This document shows, piece by piece, positions 18,296-26,770 of a stretch of DNA of 64,000 bases. The notes beneath the pieces were generated by a model. That model was not told the origin of the DNA. It made no database searches and saw only the letters and a list, made by a program, of their open reading frames with translations. The translations under genes were made by a program, and so were the position numbers. Position 1 is the first letter of the stretch; every line of letters starts with the position of its first letter. Origin of the DNA: Bacteroidia bacterium (GTDB lineage: Bacteria > Bacteroidota > Bacteroidia > Palsa-965); contig JAKLJE010000014.1 in NCBI GenBank assembly GCA_023151315.1, forward strand, positions 1 through 64,000, written 5' to 3'.

Positions 18296-20140
18296 ATGGC
18301 AGCTGATATGCACGCACACAGTGAACTTCATGCACAATCTCTGGAGCATGACGCTCATGCGCATCACGGGCATCACGACGATCACGAGCATCATGAGTCG
18401 TTCGTGTCGAAGTATATCTTCAGCATGGATCACAAGATGATCTCCCGACAGTTCCTGATCACTGCTGTGATCATGGCTGTTGTTGCAATGGTAATGTCAA
18501 TCATCTTCCGTCTCCAGCTCGCCTGGCCGGGAGAAAAGTTTGCATTCATCAATGCAGTGATGGGAGACAAATGGGGTCCTGATGGAGTTCTTGATCCGAA
18601 CGCTTACATGGCTCTCGTTACCATTCACGGTACAATCATGGTGTTCATGGTATTGACCGGCGGTCTTTCAGGAACATTCAGTAACCTTTTGATTCCGTAT
18701 CAGATCGGCGCGCGCGATATGGCATCCGGTTTCATGAATATGCTTTCTTACTGGTTCTTCTTCCTCTCTTCTGCTACAATGACTATTTCATTGTTCATTG
18801 AAGACGGTGCAGCATCAGGTGGTTGGACAGTATATCCTCCGCTCTCAGCTCTTGAAAAAGCAATGCCGGGTTCAGGATTAGGTATGACGCTTTGGCTCGT
18901 ATCAATGTCGTTCTTCATCGTTTCTTCATTGCTCGGTGGTCTCAACTACATCATCACTATCCTTAACATGCGTACGAAAGGAATGAAGATGACACGCCTT
19001 CCGCTTACTATCTGGGCGTTCTTCGTTACTGCAATCCTCGGTGTACTTTCGTTCCCGGTTCTTTTCTCTTGCGCACTCCTTCTGATTTTCGACCGCAGCT
19101 TCGGAACAAGTTTCTATCTCTCCGATATCTATATCGGTGGTGAAGCACTTTCTCAGTCAGGTGGTAGCCCGATTCTCTTCGAACACCTTTTCTGGTTCCT
19201 TGGTCACCCGGAAGTTTACATCATCATCCTTCCTGCATTGGGTCTGACTTCAGAAGTAATTTCAGTTAACGCACGTAAGCCGATCTTCGGTTACCGCGCG
19301 ATGATCACTTCAATCCTCGCAATCGGATTCCTCTCGTTCATCGTATGGGGTCACCACATGTATGTAACCGGTATGAACCCGTTCCTCGGTTCCGTGTTTA
19401 CATTCACAACGTTGCTCATTGCGATTCCTTCCGCCGTTAAAGCGTTCAACTACATCACAACTCTTTGGAAAGGTAACATTCAGTTTACTCCGGGAATGTT
19501 GTTCGCAATCGCACTCGTATCAACGTTCATCACCGGTGGTGTAACAGGTATCATCCTTGCTGACTCTGCACTCGACATCAACATCCACGATACTTATTTC
19601 GTAGTTGCTCACTTCCACATTGTAATGGGTGTGTCCGCAATCTTCGGAATGCTTGCAGGTGTTTATCATTGGTTCCCGAAACTGTTCCTGCGTCACATGA
19701 ACAAGAATCTCGGATACCTGCACTTCTGGCTCACGTTTATCAGTGCTTACGGAGTATTCTTCCCTATGCACTTCCTCGGACTTGCCGGTGTGCCACGCCG
19801 TTACTACACAAACATGGAATTCCCGTTGTTCCACAACTTGCAGGACATTAACGTTCTGATTACGGTGTTTGCAATCCTCGGAGCGTTGGCGCAGATCATC
19901 TTCCTCTTCAACTTCTTCTACAGCATTTTCCGCGGCACTAAATCATCGCAGAATCCTTACGGTGCGAACACATTGGAGTGGACAACTCCAATGGCAAACA
20001 TTCACGGAAACTGGCCTGGTGCTCTTCCTGAAGTTCATCGTTGGGCTTACGATTACAGCAAGCCGGGTGAAGAAGCTGACTTCATTCCTCAAACCGTTCC
20101 GCTTCGCGATGGCGAAGAAGATGGCGGAGGTCACCACTAA
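18296..20140 (+). CDS. coxA: Cytochrome c oxidase subunit I
   Basis: The catalytic haem-copper subunit, 614 residues. Ligands are recognisable: the low-spin haem His in TIHGTIMVFMV, the CuB His-Tyr pair in FWFLGHPEVYIIILP, the CuB His-His pair in VWGHHMYVTGM and the haem ligands in HDTYFVVAHFHIVMG. The Tyr after GHPEV marks a type A oxidase. The first 36 residues are strikingly rich in His (about 12 His), and the last residues are GGGHH. A strong terminator follows after seven bases, closing the act-cox operon. Confidence 0.96.
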   Translation: MAADMHAHSELHAQSLEHDAHAHHGHHDDHEHHESFVSKYIFSMDHKMISRQFLITAVIMAVVAMVMSIIFRLQLAWPGEKFAFINAVMGDKWGPDGVLDPNAYMALVTIHGTIMVFMVLTGGLSGTFSNLLIPYQIGARDMASGFMNMLSYWFFFLSSATMTISLFIEDGAASGGWTVYPPLSALEKAMPGSGLGMTLWLVSMSFFIVSSLLGGLNYIITILNMRTKGMKMTRLPLTIWAFFVTAILGVLSFPVLFSCALLLIFDRSFGTSFYLSDIYIGGEALSQSGGSPILFEHLFWFLGHPEVYIIILPALGLTSEVISVNARKPIFGYRAMITSILAIGFLSFIVWGHHMYVTGMNPFLGSVFTFTTLLIAIPSAVKAFNYITTLWKGNIQFTPGMLFAIALVSTFITGGVTGIILADSALDINIHDTYFVVAHFHIVMGVSAIFGMLAGVYHWFPKLFLRHMNKNLGYLHFWLTFISAYGVFFPMHFLGLAGVPRRYYTNMEFPLFHNLQDINVLITVFAILGALAQIIFLFNFFYSIFRGTKSSQNPYGANTLEWTTPMANIHGNWPGALPEVHRWAYDYSKPGEEADFIPQTVPLRDGEEDGGGHH

Positions 20141-20147
20141 ATTATAC

Positions 20148-20174
20148 GGGTCGCATTTTGCGACCCTTTTTTTT
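20148..20174 (+). terminator. Intrinsic terminator of the act-cox operon
   Basis: A perfect 8-bp stem (GGGTCGCA / TGCGACCC) with loop TTT is followed by eight T. The next ATG begins three bases after the T tract. Confidence 0.92.
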
Positions 20175-20176
20175 GA

Positions 20177-20857
20177 ATGAACGTGCGCTGCAGAAGTTTA
20201 CTCTTTTCGATTCTGTCGTTGATCTCTTTTTACGCTTTTGCGCAGAAGAGCAACCCTGTGCACGATTCAATCAATAAAAGTTTCCATGAACGAATTACAC
20301 TCGGCGGCGGACTCGATGGAAAGAATTCTTTCATCAGTAATCGCAAAGCACAGATTTGGGGAATTAAGGCAGCTGCAGATTTCGGGAATCTTATTCAACT
20401 CGGTATCGGATATTATCGACTGGACGATGATATTGAGCGTAAAATATTTTTTACATCAGAAGGAGGAGTCATTGACTCGGCAATGGCTGAAATCCGAATG
20501 GATTATGTGTCGTGGTATGCTCGTTATGTTTTCTATCGCAAAGGAAAATGGAAGTTCAGTATCATCCCGTTTCAACTTGGAGTGGGACGCTCACGATATA
20601 TGCAGCGAGTGAACGGAGAAAAAGTATTTCACGCTCAACGATCCATTGTTGTTTACGAAACCGGATTCAGTATAGGCTTCCGCGCAACACGATGGCTCGG
20701 ACTCGGAAGTGATGTAGGTGTACGCTGGATGGTGCGCGACAATCCGAATATTGCGGACAAGTTTAACTCACCGACTTACGCATTTTATGTAATCATTTAC
20801 TGGACTGAGATTTTGCGGACGATAGCACCGGAGAATAAGTTTGTGAAGATGTTGTGA
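20177..20857 (+). CDS. Putative outer-membrane beta-barrel protein
   Basis: A 226-residue exported protein with a signal peptide (cleavage after YAFA, about residue 22). The mature part alternates polar and aromatic/Gly-rich strands (GIKAAADFGNLIQLGIGYYRL; FSIGFRATRWLGLGSDVGVRW), which suggests a small outer-membrane barrel. No named family is recognised. The ATG directly follows the coxA terminator, so either a promoter overlaps the terminator or expression depends on read-through. I see no -7 box there. Confidence 0.65.
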   Translation: MNVRCRSLLFSILSLISFYAFAQKSNPVHDSINKSFHERITLGGGLDGKNSFISNRKAQIWGIKAAADFGNLIQLGIGYYRLDDDIERKIFFTSEGGVIDSAMAEIRMDYVSWYARYVFYRKGKWKFSIIPFQLGVGRSRYMQRVNGEKVFHAQRSIVVYETGFSIGFRATRWLGLGSDVGVRWMVRDNPNIADKFNSPTYAFYVIIYWTEILRTIAPENKFVKML

Positions 20858-20900
20858 TTGGCTCACTGTTTAAACGTTCATCGTAATTTCGCTCACTTTT

Positions 20901-20949
20901 CTCAACCCCCAATCCCGAGTTCCGAACCCCTAATCCCCAATTCCTAATT
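20901..20949. repeat. Heptamer array, CC(C/T/G)AATC-like family (7 units)
   Basis: Seven contiguous degenerate 7-bp units (CTCAACC, CCCAATC, CCGAGTT, CCGAACC, CCTAATC, CCCAATT, CCTAATT) lie just upstream of ruvB. The 7-bp period matches the TCTAANG arrays, but the unit sequence is different. Confidence 0.75.
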
Positions 20950-20963
20950 CGTACATTTACACA

Positions 20964-21992
20964 ATGAATCCTAACCTGGATCCGGAAAACGAGAACCTCT
21001 CTTCTTCTGAAAAAGAAGTAGAGAAAATGCTGCGTCCGCAGGAGTTTGAAGATTTCTCCGGACAGGAAGGTGTAGTGGAGAACCTGAGAATTTTCGTTCA
21101 GGCTGCGAAGCAACGCGAAGAGGCGTTGGATCATGTATTGCTTCATGGGCCTCCCGGATTGGGGAAAACTACACTTGCGAATATTATTGCGCAGGAGTTG
21201 GGCGTAAGTATGAAAACAACTTCAGGTCCTGTGCTCGATAAGCCCGGAGATCTTGCAGGATTGCTTACGAATCTCGACAAGTACGATGTGCTTTTCATTG
21301 ATGAAATTCATCGCCTGAGTCCTGTTGTTGAAGAATATCTTTATTCTGCAATGGAAGATTACCGCATCGATATTATGCTCGACAGCGGTCCGAATGCAAG
21401 AACAGTACAGATTAATCTGAATCCGTTTACTCTTGTTGGTGCTACAACGCGTTCCGGCTTGCTTACATCTCCGCTGCGTGCACGTTTCGGAATTACATCG
21501 CGACTTGAGTATTACGATGCGAAGCTGCTCAGTTCTATTGTGGAGCGCTCTGCAGGAATTCTGAATGTTCCGATCAGCGAAGAAGCTGCTTATGAAATAG
21601 CACGCCGCAGCAGAGGAACTCCGCGTATTGCAAATGCTTTGTTACGTCGCGTACGCGACTTCGCGCAGATCAAAGGAAACGGCTCCATTGACATGGCAAT
21701 TGCGCAGCTTTCATTGAAAGCATTGAACGTTGATAAGAACGGATTGGATGAAATGGATATTCGTATTCTTTCGGCCATCATTGAGAAGTTCAAAGGCGGA
21801 CCTGTCGGTATCACAACTATTTCCACTGCTGTTGGAGAAGAAGCAGGCACGATTGAAGAAGTGTACGAACCGTTTCTGATCAAAGAAGGTTATCTGATCC
21901 GCACACCACGCGGACGTCAGGCAACGGATCTTGCGTACAAGCATCTCGGAAAGATTTCAACACGTGACAGCGGTACGCTGTTCGGAGAATAA
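20964..21992 (+). CDS. ruvB: Holliday junction branch migration ATPase RuvB
   Basis: RuvB is the AAA+ motor that drives Holliday junction branch migration with RuvA. The 342 residues show [19 protein letters not shown], Walker [10 protein letters not shown] (about 62-70), Walker [12 protein letters not shown] (about 110-120), sensor [18 protein letters not shown] and the winged-helix C-terminus. ruvA is in the same window, 13 kb downstream beside sprA. The ruvB-queG order beside coxA is one I know from Bacteroidota. Confidence 0.96.
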   Translation: MNPNLDPENENLSSSEKEVEKMLRPQEFEDFSGQEGVVENLRIFVQAAKQREEALDHVLLHGPPGLGKTTLANIIAQELGVSMKTTSGPVLDKPGDLAGLLTNLDKYDVLFIDEIHRLSPVVEEYLYSAMEDYRIDIMLDSGPNARTVQINLNPFTLVGATTRSGLLTSPLRARFGITSRLEYYDAKLLSSIVERSAGILNVPISEEAAYEIARRSRGTPRIANALLRRVRDFAQIKGNGSIDMAIAQLSLKALNVDKNGLDEMDIRILSAIIEKFKGGPVGITTISTAVGEEAGTIEEVYEPFLIKEGYLIRTPRGRQATDLAYKHLGKISTRDSGTLFGE

Positions 21993-22010
21993 TTCATCAG
22001 TACAACAACT

Positions 22011-22943
22011 TTGAGTAAAGCTGCACATACTGCGATTGTGAAATCGGAGGCGAAACGTCTCGGATTTGATTATTGCGGAATTTCTGCAGCCGGTTTTCTG
22101 GAAGAAGAAGCTCCGCGATTGGAGCAATGGTTGAAGAACAATATGCAAGGTGAAATGCATTATATGAATAATCATTTCGACATGCGTCTTGATCCGAGAA
22201 AGCTGGTGCCGGGTGCGAAAAGTGTGATTTCACTTTTGCTGAATTATTACACGGATTCAGCGCAGCACGATTCACGCGCACCGAAAATTTCGAAGTACGC
22301 ATACGGTGAAGATTATCACTTTGTGATCAAGGATAAACTTCATGAAATGCTCAATACGCTGGAAGAAAAAATCGGGAGAAGCATTGGAGGTCGCGCGTTT
22401 GTGGATTCTGCACCGGTGATGGACAAAGCATGGGCGAAGAAAAGCGGATTGGGTTGGATTGGTAAGAATGCGAATCTTATCAATAAGAACTCAGGATCGT
22501 TTTTCTTTATTGCAGAACTCATTCTTGATGTGGAGTTGGAGTACGATCAGCCTGTTGGTGATTTCTGCGGTACGTGTACGCGTTGCATTGATGCTTGCCC
22601 AACGGACGCAATTGTGAATCCGCATGTGGTTGACGGAAGCAAATGCATTTCCTATTTCACAATAGAACTGAAGTCAGCAATTCCTGAAAGTGAGAAAGGA
22701 AAATTTCAGAACAACATGTTCGGCTGCGACATCTGTCAGGATGTATGTCCATGGAACAGATTTTCCGTTCCGCACGCTGAGTCGCGCTTCAACGCCAATG
22801 AAAAATTACTTAGCATGACGCGTGAGGAGTGGACGGAAATTACAGAAGATGTATTCCGTGAATTATTCCGCAAGTCGGCAGTAAAACGAACGAAGTTCGA
22901 AGGGTTGAAGAGGAATATCAGATTTATTGAAGGTTCAGAATAA
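22011..22943 (+). CDS. queG: Epoxyqueuosine reductase
   Basis: QueG reduces epoxyqueuosine to queuosine in tRNA using cobalamin and two 4Fe-4S clusters. Cluster motifs are [16 protein letters not shown] (about 186) and [12 protein letters not shown] (about 239). The active-site region [27 protein letters not shown] is typical. No ATG is available: the frame runs back seven codons to the ruvB stop, and the only standard start is TTG at 22011, which gives the family's expected N-terminus. It lies 18 bases after ruvB. Confidence 0.94.
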   Translation: MSKAAHTAIVKSEAKRLGFDYCGISAAGFLEEEAPRLEQWLKNNMQGEMHYMNNHFDMRLDPRKLVPGAKSVISLLLNYYTDSAQHDSRAPKISKYAYGEDYHFVIKDKLHEMLNTLEEKIGRSIGGRAFVDSAPVMDKAWAKKSGLGWIGKNANLINKNSGSFFFIAELILDVELEYDQPVGDFCGTCTRCIDACPTDAIVNPHVVDGSKCISYFTIELKSAIPESEKGKFQNNMFGCDICQDVCPWNRFSVPHAESRFNANEKLLSMTREEWTEITEDVFRELFRKSAVKRTKFEGLKRNIRFIEGSE

Positions 22944-22999
22944 TTCACTACGTCAGGCTTTGCTTAGCTTATTCTGATTTTTGGATTTAGAATTTTTCA

Positions 23000-23012
23000 A
23001 CCCCGAAGGGGT
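23000..23012. repeat. REP-like GC-rich hairpin in AT-rich DNA
   Basis: ACCCCGAAGGGGT, a 5-bp stem with a GAA loop, is followed by an AT-rich stretch with TTTTT. A perfect CTGCCGGCAG palindrome lies at 23058-23067. Both stand out in the AT-rich gap 22944-23173. They may be REP-type repeats or a queG terminator; one copy only is seen here. Confidence 0.45.
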
Positions 23013-23173
23013 GATATTATTTTTGCATAAAGTTCAATAGCGAAAATTGATTCCATGCTGCCGGCAGGCGATAGAACGAACAGTTCAAAACCTTATTCAC
23101 AAAAAACTATTTAGCAAAATGCATAAGGAGGCTAACAATAAGATCTGCAATCGAAACATTAGTGAAAGTTAAG

Positions 23174-24229
23174 CTAGAACCAAGTAATGGATTGCTCCAT
23201 TTTCCTGTATTGTTCTCTAGAATTGCAGATGAGAACACTGACCGAAGAGCTCGAAAATATAAATCTTGCATCGCGCTTCGAGAATAATGTTTTTCTTCGC
23301 GCGCATAACAGTGGCTCCAACCCGTATAGCTCCCGTTGAACATTGATTTGTTTTTCTTTCTCTTCATCGAGTTTGAAGTATCCGTAAGGCGCGGTTGCCG
23401 AATTGGAAAAATGGGGTATAGCTTGATCGTTAGTTAAAGTATCAAGTACCAGCTGAACAACTCCAGAATGAAAGAAGCCAAACACATCTTTACCGGAACT
23501 TTTGTCAATATATTCCGCAGCGGCGTGAATTTCAATGTCACCAACTTCTGAAGCAGTTGTAAGCAGAGCGGTGTAATCCCTGAATTGATTTTGTGCCTGA
23601 TGTTGTTGGTGAATAAGGAAAGAGTGAAAGATCGGCCTGAAAAAATTCAATCCAGAGTCGATTCCAACATGCTCCTCCGATGGGAAGCCGTATTGTGCAA
23701 TTAACAAATCAAATTCAATTACATTGAGACTGTCGGCTTTACGTATTGCTTTTCCATGTACTGCATAGCCACCTTGTTTATTGCGAAATTCTTGATCTTT
23801 CCAGATTATAGAATCGATCTTTGAACGATATGTCAAGTTGTATTGAAGTTTGTGTGTACGACTGTAATGGATCAACTTGTCACCATATTGTGAACTAAAA
23901 AAAGCAGTCAGAACAGATCGTTTTTGCAACTCGTTAATAGAAGCTCCTTTAGCTACTAACAATTTAAGTTGTCTGTAACAACTCCTGAAATTTCCTTTGA
24001 TAGCGAGGCATGTAGCATAATTATATTGATCCTTAGCAAATGGCCGGTTTTTCAATATAAACGCTTTTCTATACCAGTAGATAGCGGCATTATTATTCGA
24101 ATCCAGAATGAAAAGCTCTGCACGATTAACATTCCTGTAATAGTTTAAAAGCTTATCATCCATTTTGGCATGTAATTCACTGCTGAACAACAGAATTCCA
24201 ATAATGTATATCAGGATTCTGGCCAGCAT
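23174..24229 (-). CDS. Exported protein of unknown function
   Basis: I do not recognise this gene. From the ATG at 24229 it encodes 351 residues with a good signal peptide (MLARILIYIIGILLFSSELHA). The frame is open to 24292, but that start would overlap the small gene upstream. Residues about 25-110 look like TPR-type helices (YYRNVNRAELFI; AAIYWYRKAFILKNRPFAKDQYNYATCLAI). The central part (FDLLIAQYGFPSEEHVGID ... FLIHQQHQAQ) is a phrase I have seen in Bacteroidota proteins without assigned function. The DNA is visibly more AT-rich than its neighbours and lies beside REP-like hairpins, which could mean recent acquisition. Confidence 0.65.
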   Translation of the reverse strand: MLARILIYIIGILLFSSELHAKMDDKLLNYYRNVNRAELFILDSNNNAAIYWYRKAFILKNRPFAKDQYNYATCLAIKGNFRSCYRQLKLLVAKGASINELQKRSVLTAFFSSQYGDKLIHYSRTHKLQYNLTYRSKIDSIIWKDQEFRNKQGGYAVHGKAIRKADSLNVIEFDLLIAQYGFPSEEHVGIDSGLNFFRPIFHSFLIHQQHQAQNQFRDYTALLTTASEVGDIEIHAAAEYIDKSSGKDVFGFFHSGVVQLVLDTLTNDQAIPHFSNSATAPYGYFKLDEEKEKQINVQRELYGLEPLLCARRKTLFSKRDARFIFSSSSVSVLICNSREQYRKMEQSITWF

Positions 24230-24260
24230 AAGCAATAGGATGAAATAAGAATGTAGTTTT

Positions 24261-24455
24261 CTATGTCCGCGCGAAATTCTGATACGCTTCACGGATCAGA
24301 TCGCCGTACAAATGACCGAAAGTGGTCAACGCCCAGGCTTTAAGTAACAGCGCCTCATCAGGCTTCAAACGATGAAGCATTTTCATTAATTCTTTCTGAA
24401 ACAAAGCGCGGTCGAAGCTCACGCTTTTAAGGATGTGTTTACTGAACTCAAGCAT
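24261..24455 (-). CDS. Small conserved cytoplasmic protein, function unknown
   Basis: A 64-residue, mostly helical protein containing SVSFDRALFQKELMKML and LLLKAWALTTFGHLY. To my recollection this resembles a short Bacteroidota protein that carries the same SFD..LF.KEL and LK.W....FG pattern. Support for translation is unusually good: a Shine-Dalgarno AAGGAG (24465-24470, minus strand) sits nine bases before the ATG, in a genome where such sites are rare. An inverted repeat (TGTTGAAT, two bases, ATTCAACA; 24478-24495) upstream may be an operator. Confidence 0.7.
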   Translation of the reverse strand: MLEFSKHILKSVSFDRALFQKELMKMLHRLKPDEALLLKAWALTTFGHLYGDLIREAYQNFART

Positions 24456-24643
24456 AATCTATCTCTCCTTTACTTTCTGTTGAATGAATTCAACAATGCT
24501 TTAACGCGAAACAGTGAATCCAAGATACATCTGCAATGTTAAAATTCCTATAAGAAGGGAATCCGAGTTGCTAACATCCTGCGTTTCAGAAAGAAAAATC
24601 CTCTGAAAATCACTGTTTTCAGAAAGTCGCGGAAGCCGGAAAA

Positions 24644-25213
24644 TTATTTTGTTTCGCCCCAACGGAAACTTTGCTGGTCGAGCCCGCACAGATCAATCAC
24701 GCGATCAACAACGGTTGCTGCTGCTTCGTCGATTGTTTTCGGGTTGCTGTAAAACGAAGGAGAAGCCGGACAGATGATTCCGCCTGCTTCTGTTACCGTT
24801 TTCATGTTGTTGATGTGAATCAAACTCAAAGGCGTATCACGTGTAACGAGAATCAGTTTACGTCGTTCTTTGAGCATCACATCTGCAGCGCGTGTAATCA
24901 GATCATCTGAAATTCCATGCGCAATACGACCGAGTGTTCCCATTGAGCACGGAACAACAATCATTGCATCGTATTTTGCTGAGCCTGATGCGAACGGAGC
25001 ATTGAAATCTTTGCGATCGTAAAATGCAAATCCGTAATCATTCCATGATTCGTTGGTGCGTTCGGATTTCCAAATGAGTTTTGCATTATCAGACATCACG
25101 ATTCCAACATGCGCAATCTGATTCTTCAATGCCGCAAGTTTTTGCAACAACACGTCTGCATAAACAGAACCGCTCGCCCCGGTGATTGCAACAACAATTT
25201 TCTTTCCGCTCAT
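24644..25213 (-). CDS. ubiX: Flavin prenyltransferase UbiX
   Basis: UbiX attaches a dimethylallyl group to FMN to make the prenylated flavin used by UbiD-type decarboxylases. The 189-residue length is normal. Visible signatures are VAITGASGSVYADVLL at the N-terminus, VVPCSMGTLGRIAHGISDDLITRAADV and the RKLILVTRDTPLSLIHI segment that forms the active site. It lies four bases after the outer-membrane protein gene on the same strand, so the two are probably cotranscribed. No ubiD is in the window. Confidence 0.93.
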   Translation of the reverse strand: MSGKKIVVAITGASGSVYADVLLQKLAALKNQIAHVGIVMSDNAKLIWKSERTNESWNDYGFAFYDRKDFNAPFASGSAKYDAMIVVPCSMGTLGRIAHGISDDLITRAADVMLKERRKLILVTRDTPLSLIHINNMKTVTEAGGIICPASPSFYSNPKTIDEAAATVVDRVIDLCGLDQQSFRWGETK

Positions 25214-25217
25214 GAAC

Positions 25218-25841
25218 TTATTCTTTGCCGTTGGGTAATGTGTAAATTACAGAAAGCGTAACCACGTTATTATACATTCCCATGTTGAACAGATCCTGAT
25301 ACCAAACGGGATACATAATCGGTCCGAATTTTTTTACTGGAAGTAATGAGTTCACGCTTCTGAAATCAACACTGAATTTCTCGTTGATATGATAACCTAT
25401 TCCCAGCACAGCAGATAATTCGGTTTTCTTGAAATCGCGAGGCGTGATTTCCGAGAAACTGTCCCATTCCCGCACTTTGAAAAGATAACCAAGTGATGCT
25501 CCGCCTTCAATGAAAATGCGCTTTGATCCATATCGAACCAGTAACGGCACTTCAATATAGTTCATGCGCAACTCGAAGTAAGTGTAATCGCCAATATCGG
25601 GATTGGTCAGTTTGCGGCTTCCCTTTTTGGAATACTGAAGTTCCATTACAAATTGAACCTGCGCATCTGGATTCGTTTGCACAAATGCACCGCCTACATA
25701 GCCTAATTGATGATATCCGGAGTAACTGTCACCGTGAATCTGGCAACCGCTAACACCGGCGATCAATCCTGCACGAAAAGTTTGTTGTGCGGAAACTACT
25801 GTTGTAAGCAGAAGAGCGAAAAGGAGCAGGCGAACTTTCAT
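25218..25841 (-). CDS. PorT-family outer-membrane beta-barrel protein
   Basis: A 207-residue exported protein: signal peptide (MKVRLLLFALLLTTVVSAQQ), then the layout of the 'outer membrane protein beta-barrel' family that includes PorT, with FRAGLIAGVSGCQIHGDSYSG at the start, the typical ELRMNYIEVPLLVRYGSKRIFIEGG in the middle, and a C-terminal strand. I cannot tell whether it is the T9SS protein PorT itself or one of the many generic relatives; PorT is usually somewhat longer. It is upstream of and almost touching ubiX. Confidence 0.75.
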   Translation of the reverse strand: MKVRLLLFALLLTTVVSAQQTFRAGLIAGVSGCQIHGDSYSGYHQLGYVGGAFVQTNPDAQVQFVMELQYSKKGSRKLTNPDIGDYTYFELRMNYIEVPLLVRYGSKRIFIEGGASLGYLFKVREWDSFSEITPRDFKKTELSAVLGIGYHINEKFSVDFRSVNSLLPVKKFGPIMYPVWYQDLFNMGMYNNVVTLSVIYTLPNGKE

Positions 25842-25845
25842 GATT

Positions 25846-25853
25846 CAAAGTTA
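25846..25853 (-). promoter_or_regulatory. Possible -7 box for the barrel-ubiX operon
   Basis: Reads TAACTTTG on the minus strand, ending five bases before the ATG at 25841. Transcription would begin at or next to the start codon, suggesting a leaderless mRNA. No -33 element is obvious. Confidence 0.3.
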
Positions 25854-25865
25854 CGCCAATACTTC

Positions 25866-26744
25866 TTAAAGGTCTTCTTCCCAGGCCTGAATAACTTCCT
25901 GTGTAGTGGTATTGTATAAGATTGCCACCAGATGACAGTGCGAAGCGTCAAACGCAACCGGCAATGTGTAAGCAGTTGGAAGTGTATATGACCAACGCGT
26001 TCCGATTGTAGAAGTGCCGGAGAATACAGGAGAACCTGTGATAGATCCAGGAGTATTCACACATTCACGCAGCACATGTTCAAATACGAATTGAGAATCG
26101 CAGGATGTTCCGTCTGTCTGCCAACCCACCATTCCGCTTTCTGTAAGCATTACAGCAACGTTCAGATCGCCTGTATATGCTTGCATCCAAACGCCCCACA
26201 CGTTGAACGTAAGCGCACGTGTAGCAGAGTTGTAGGTTGGCTCAAGGTGGATGGAAGTAGCTGCAAGCTCATTTACCACGCTGTCAACCAATCCGGGCCA
26301 GGCTCCACGTGTGATGACCTGGTCAGAAGGATGCAAACGATTTACCAATCCTTGCGGAGGTGATGACGGACCTGAAGGCCACGTAGCGCTGTAACTCGCG
26401 CCTGTCGGGCAACGGAAATCTTCAGCAAAAGCACCCGGCACTCCGGTTGCGCAGTTTGGCAGCGGATGCGGAGGACAAGGTTCTGCGAAGTAATCATCAT
26501 GTATAGAAATCGCGATGAACGATTCTCCGTAAATAGAATCAAGAGTATGAATATCGCGCGCCGCTGCAGGACATGCAATGCATGTATGACCGGTCCATTC
26601 TTCAATTAATGCAACACGCTTGGTGGTGTCAAAATTTCCACCGCCGCCAATTACCACATCACGCGGCGCGGTTACATAATCGCACATGCTGAAAAGAAAC
26701 ACAGCAGCAACAGCAGCAACGGAAATATATTTTGCGTTTTTCAT
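25866..26744 (-). CDS. Omp28-related lipoprotein with thioredoxin-like motif
   Basis: A 292-residue lipoprotein: signal peptide with the lipid-modified Cys at residue 21 (FLFSMC). It is followed by ALIEEWTGHTCIACPAAARD (about 45-64), the CxxC segment of the Omp28 family, whose N-terminal part has a thioredoxin-like fold. Phrases IAISIHDDYFAEP and PQGLVNRL (cis-Pro region) support this. The open frame extends to 26897, but the first 51 residues are basic, antisense-like and lie over the end of the DUF6029 gene, so I use the ATG at 26744. It is the last gene of a TlpA-DUF6029-Omp28 operon. Confidence 0.85.
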   Translation of the reverse strand: MKNAKYISVAAVAAVFLFSMCDYVTAPRDVVIGGGGNFDTTKRVALIEEWTGHTCIACPAAARDIHTLDSIYGESFIAISIHDDYFAEPCPPHPLPNCATGVPGAFAEDFRCPTGASYSATWPSGPSSPPQGLVNRLHPSDQVITRGAWPGLVDSVVNELAATSIHLEPTYNSATRALTFNVWGVWMQAYTGDLNVAVMLTESGMVGWQTDGTSCDSQFVFEHVLRECVNTPGSITGSPVFSGTSTIGTRWSYTLPTAYTLPVAFDASHCHLVAILYNTTTQEVIQAWEEDL

Positions 26745-26770
26745 TTGAACTAAGTTAATCAATTCAATTG

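Noticed and set aside
23107-23367. Alternative 86-codon minus-strand frame over the end of the unknown exported gene
   Set aside because: It competes with the longer frame, which reads naturally to its end (YGLEPLLCARR...); I found no sign of a frameshift that would join the two.
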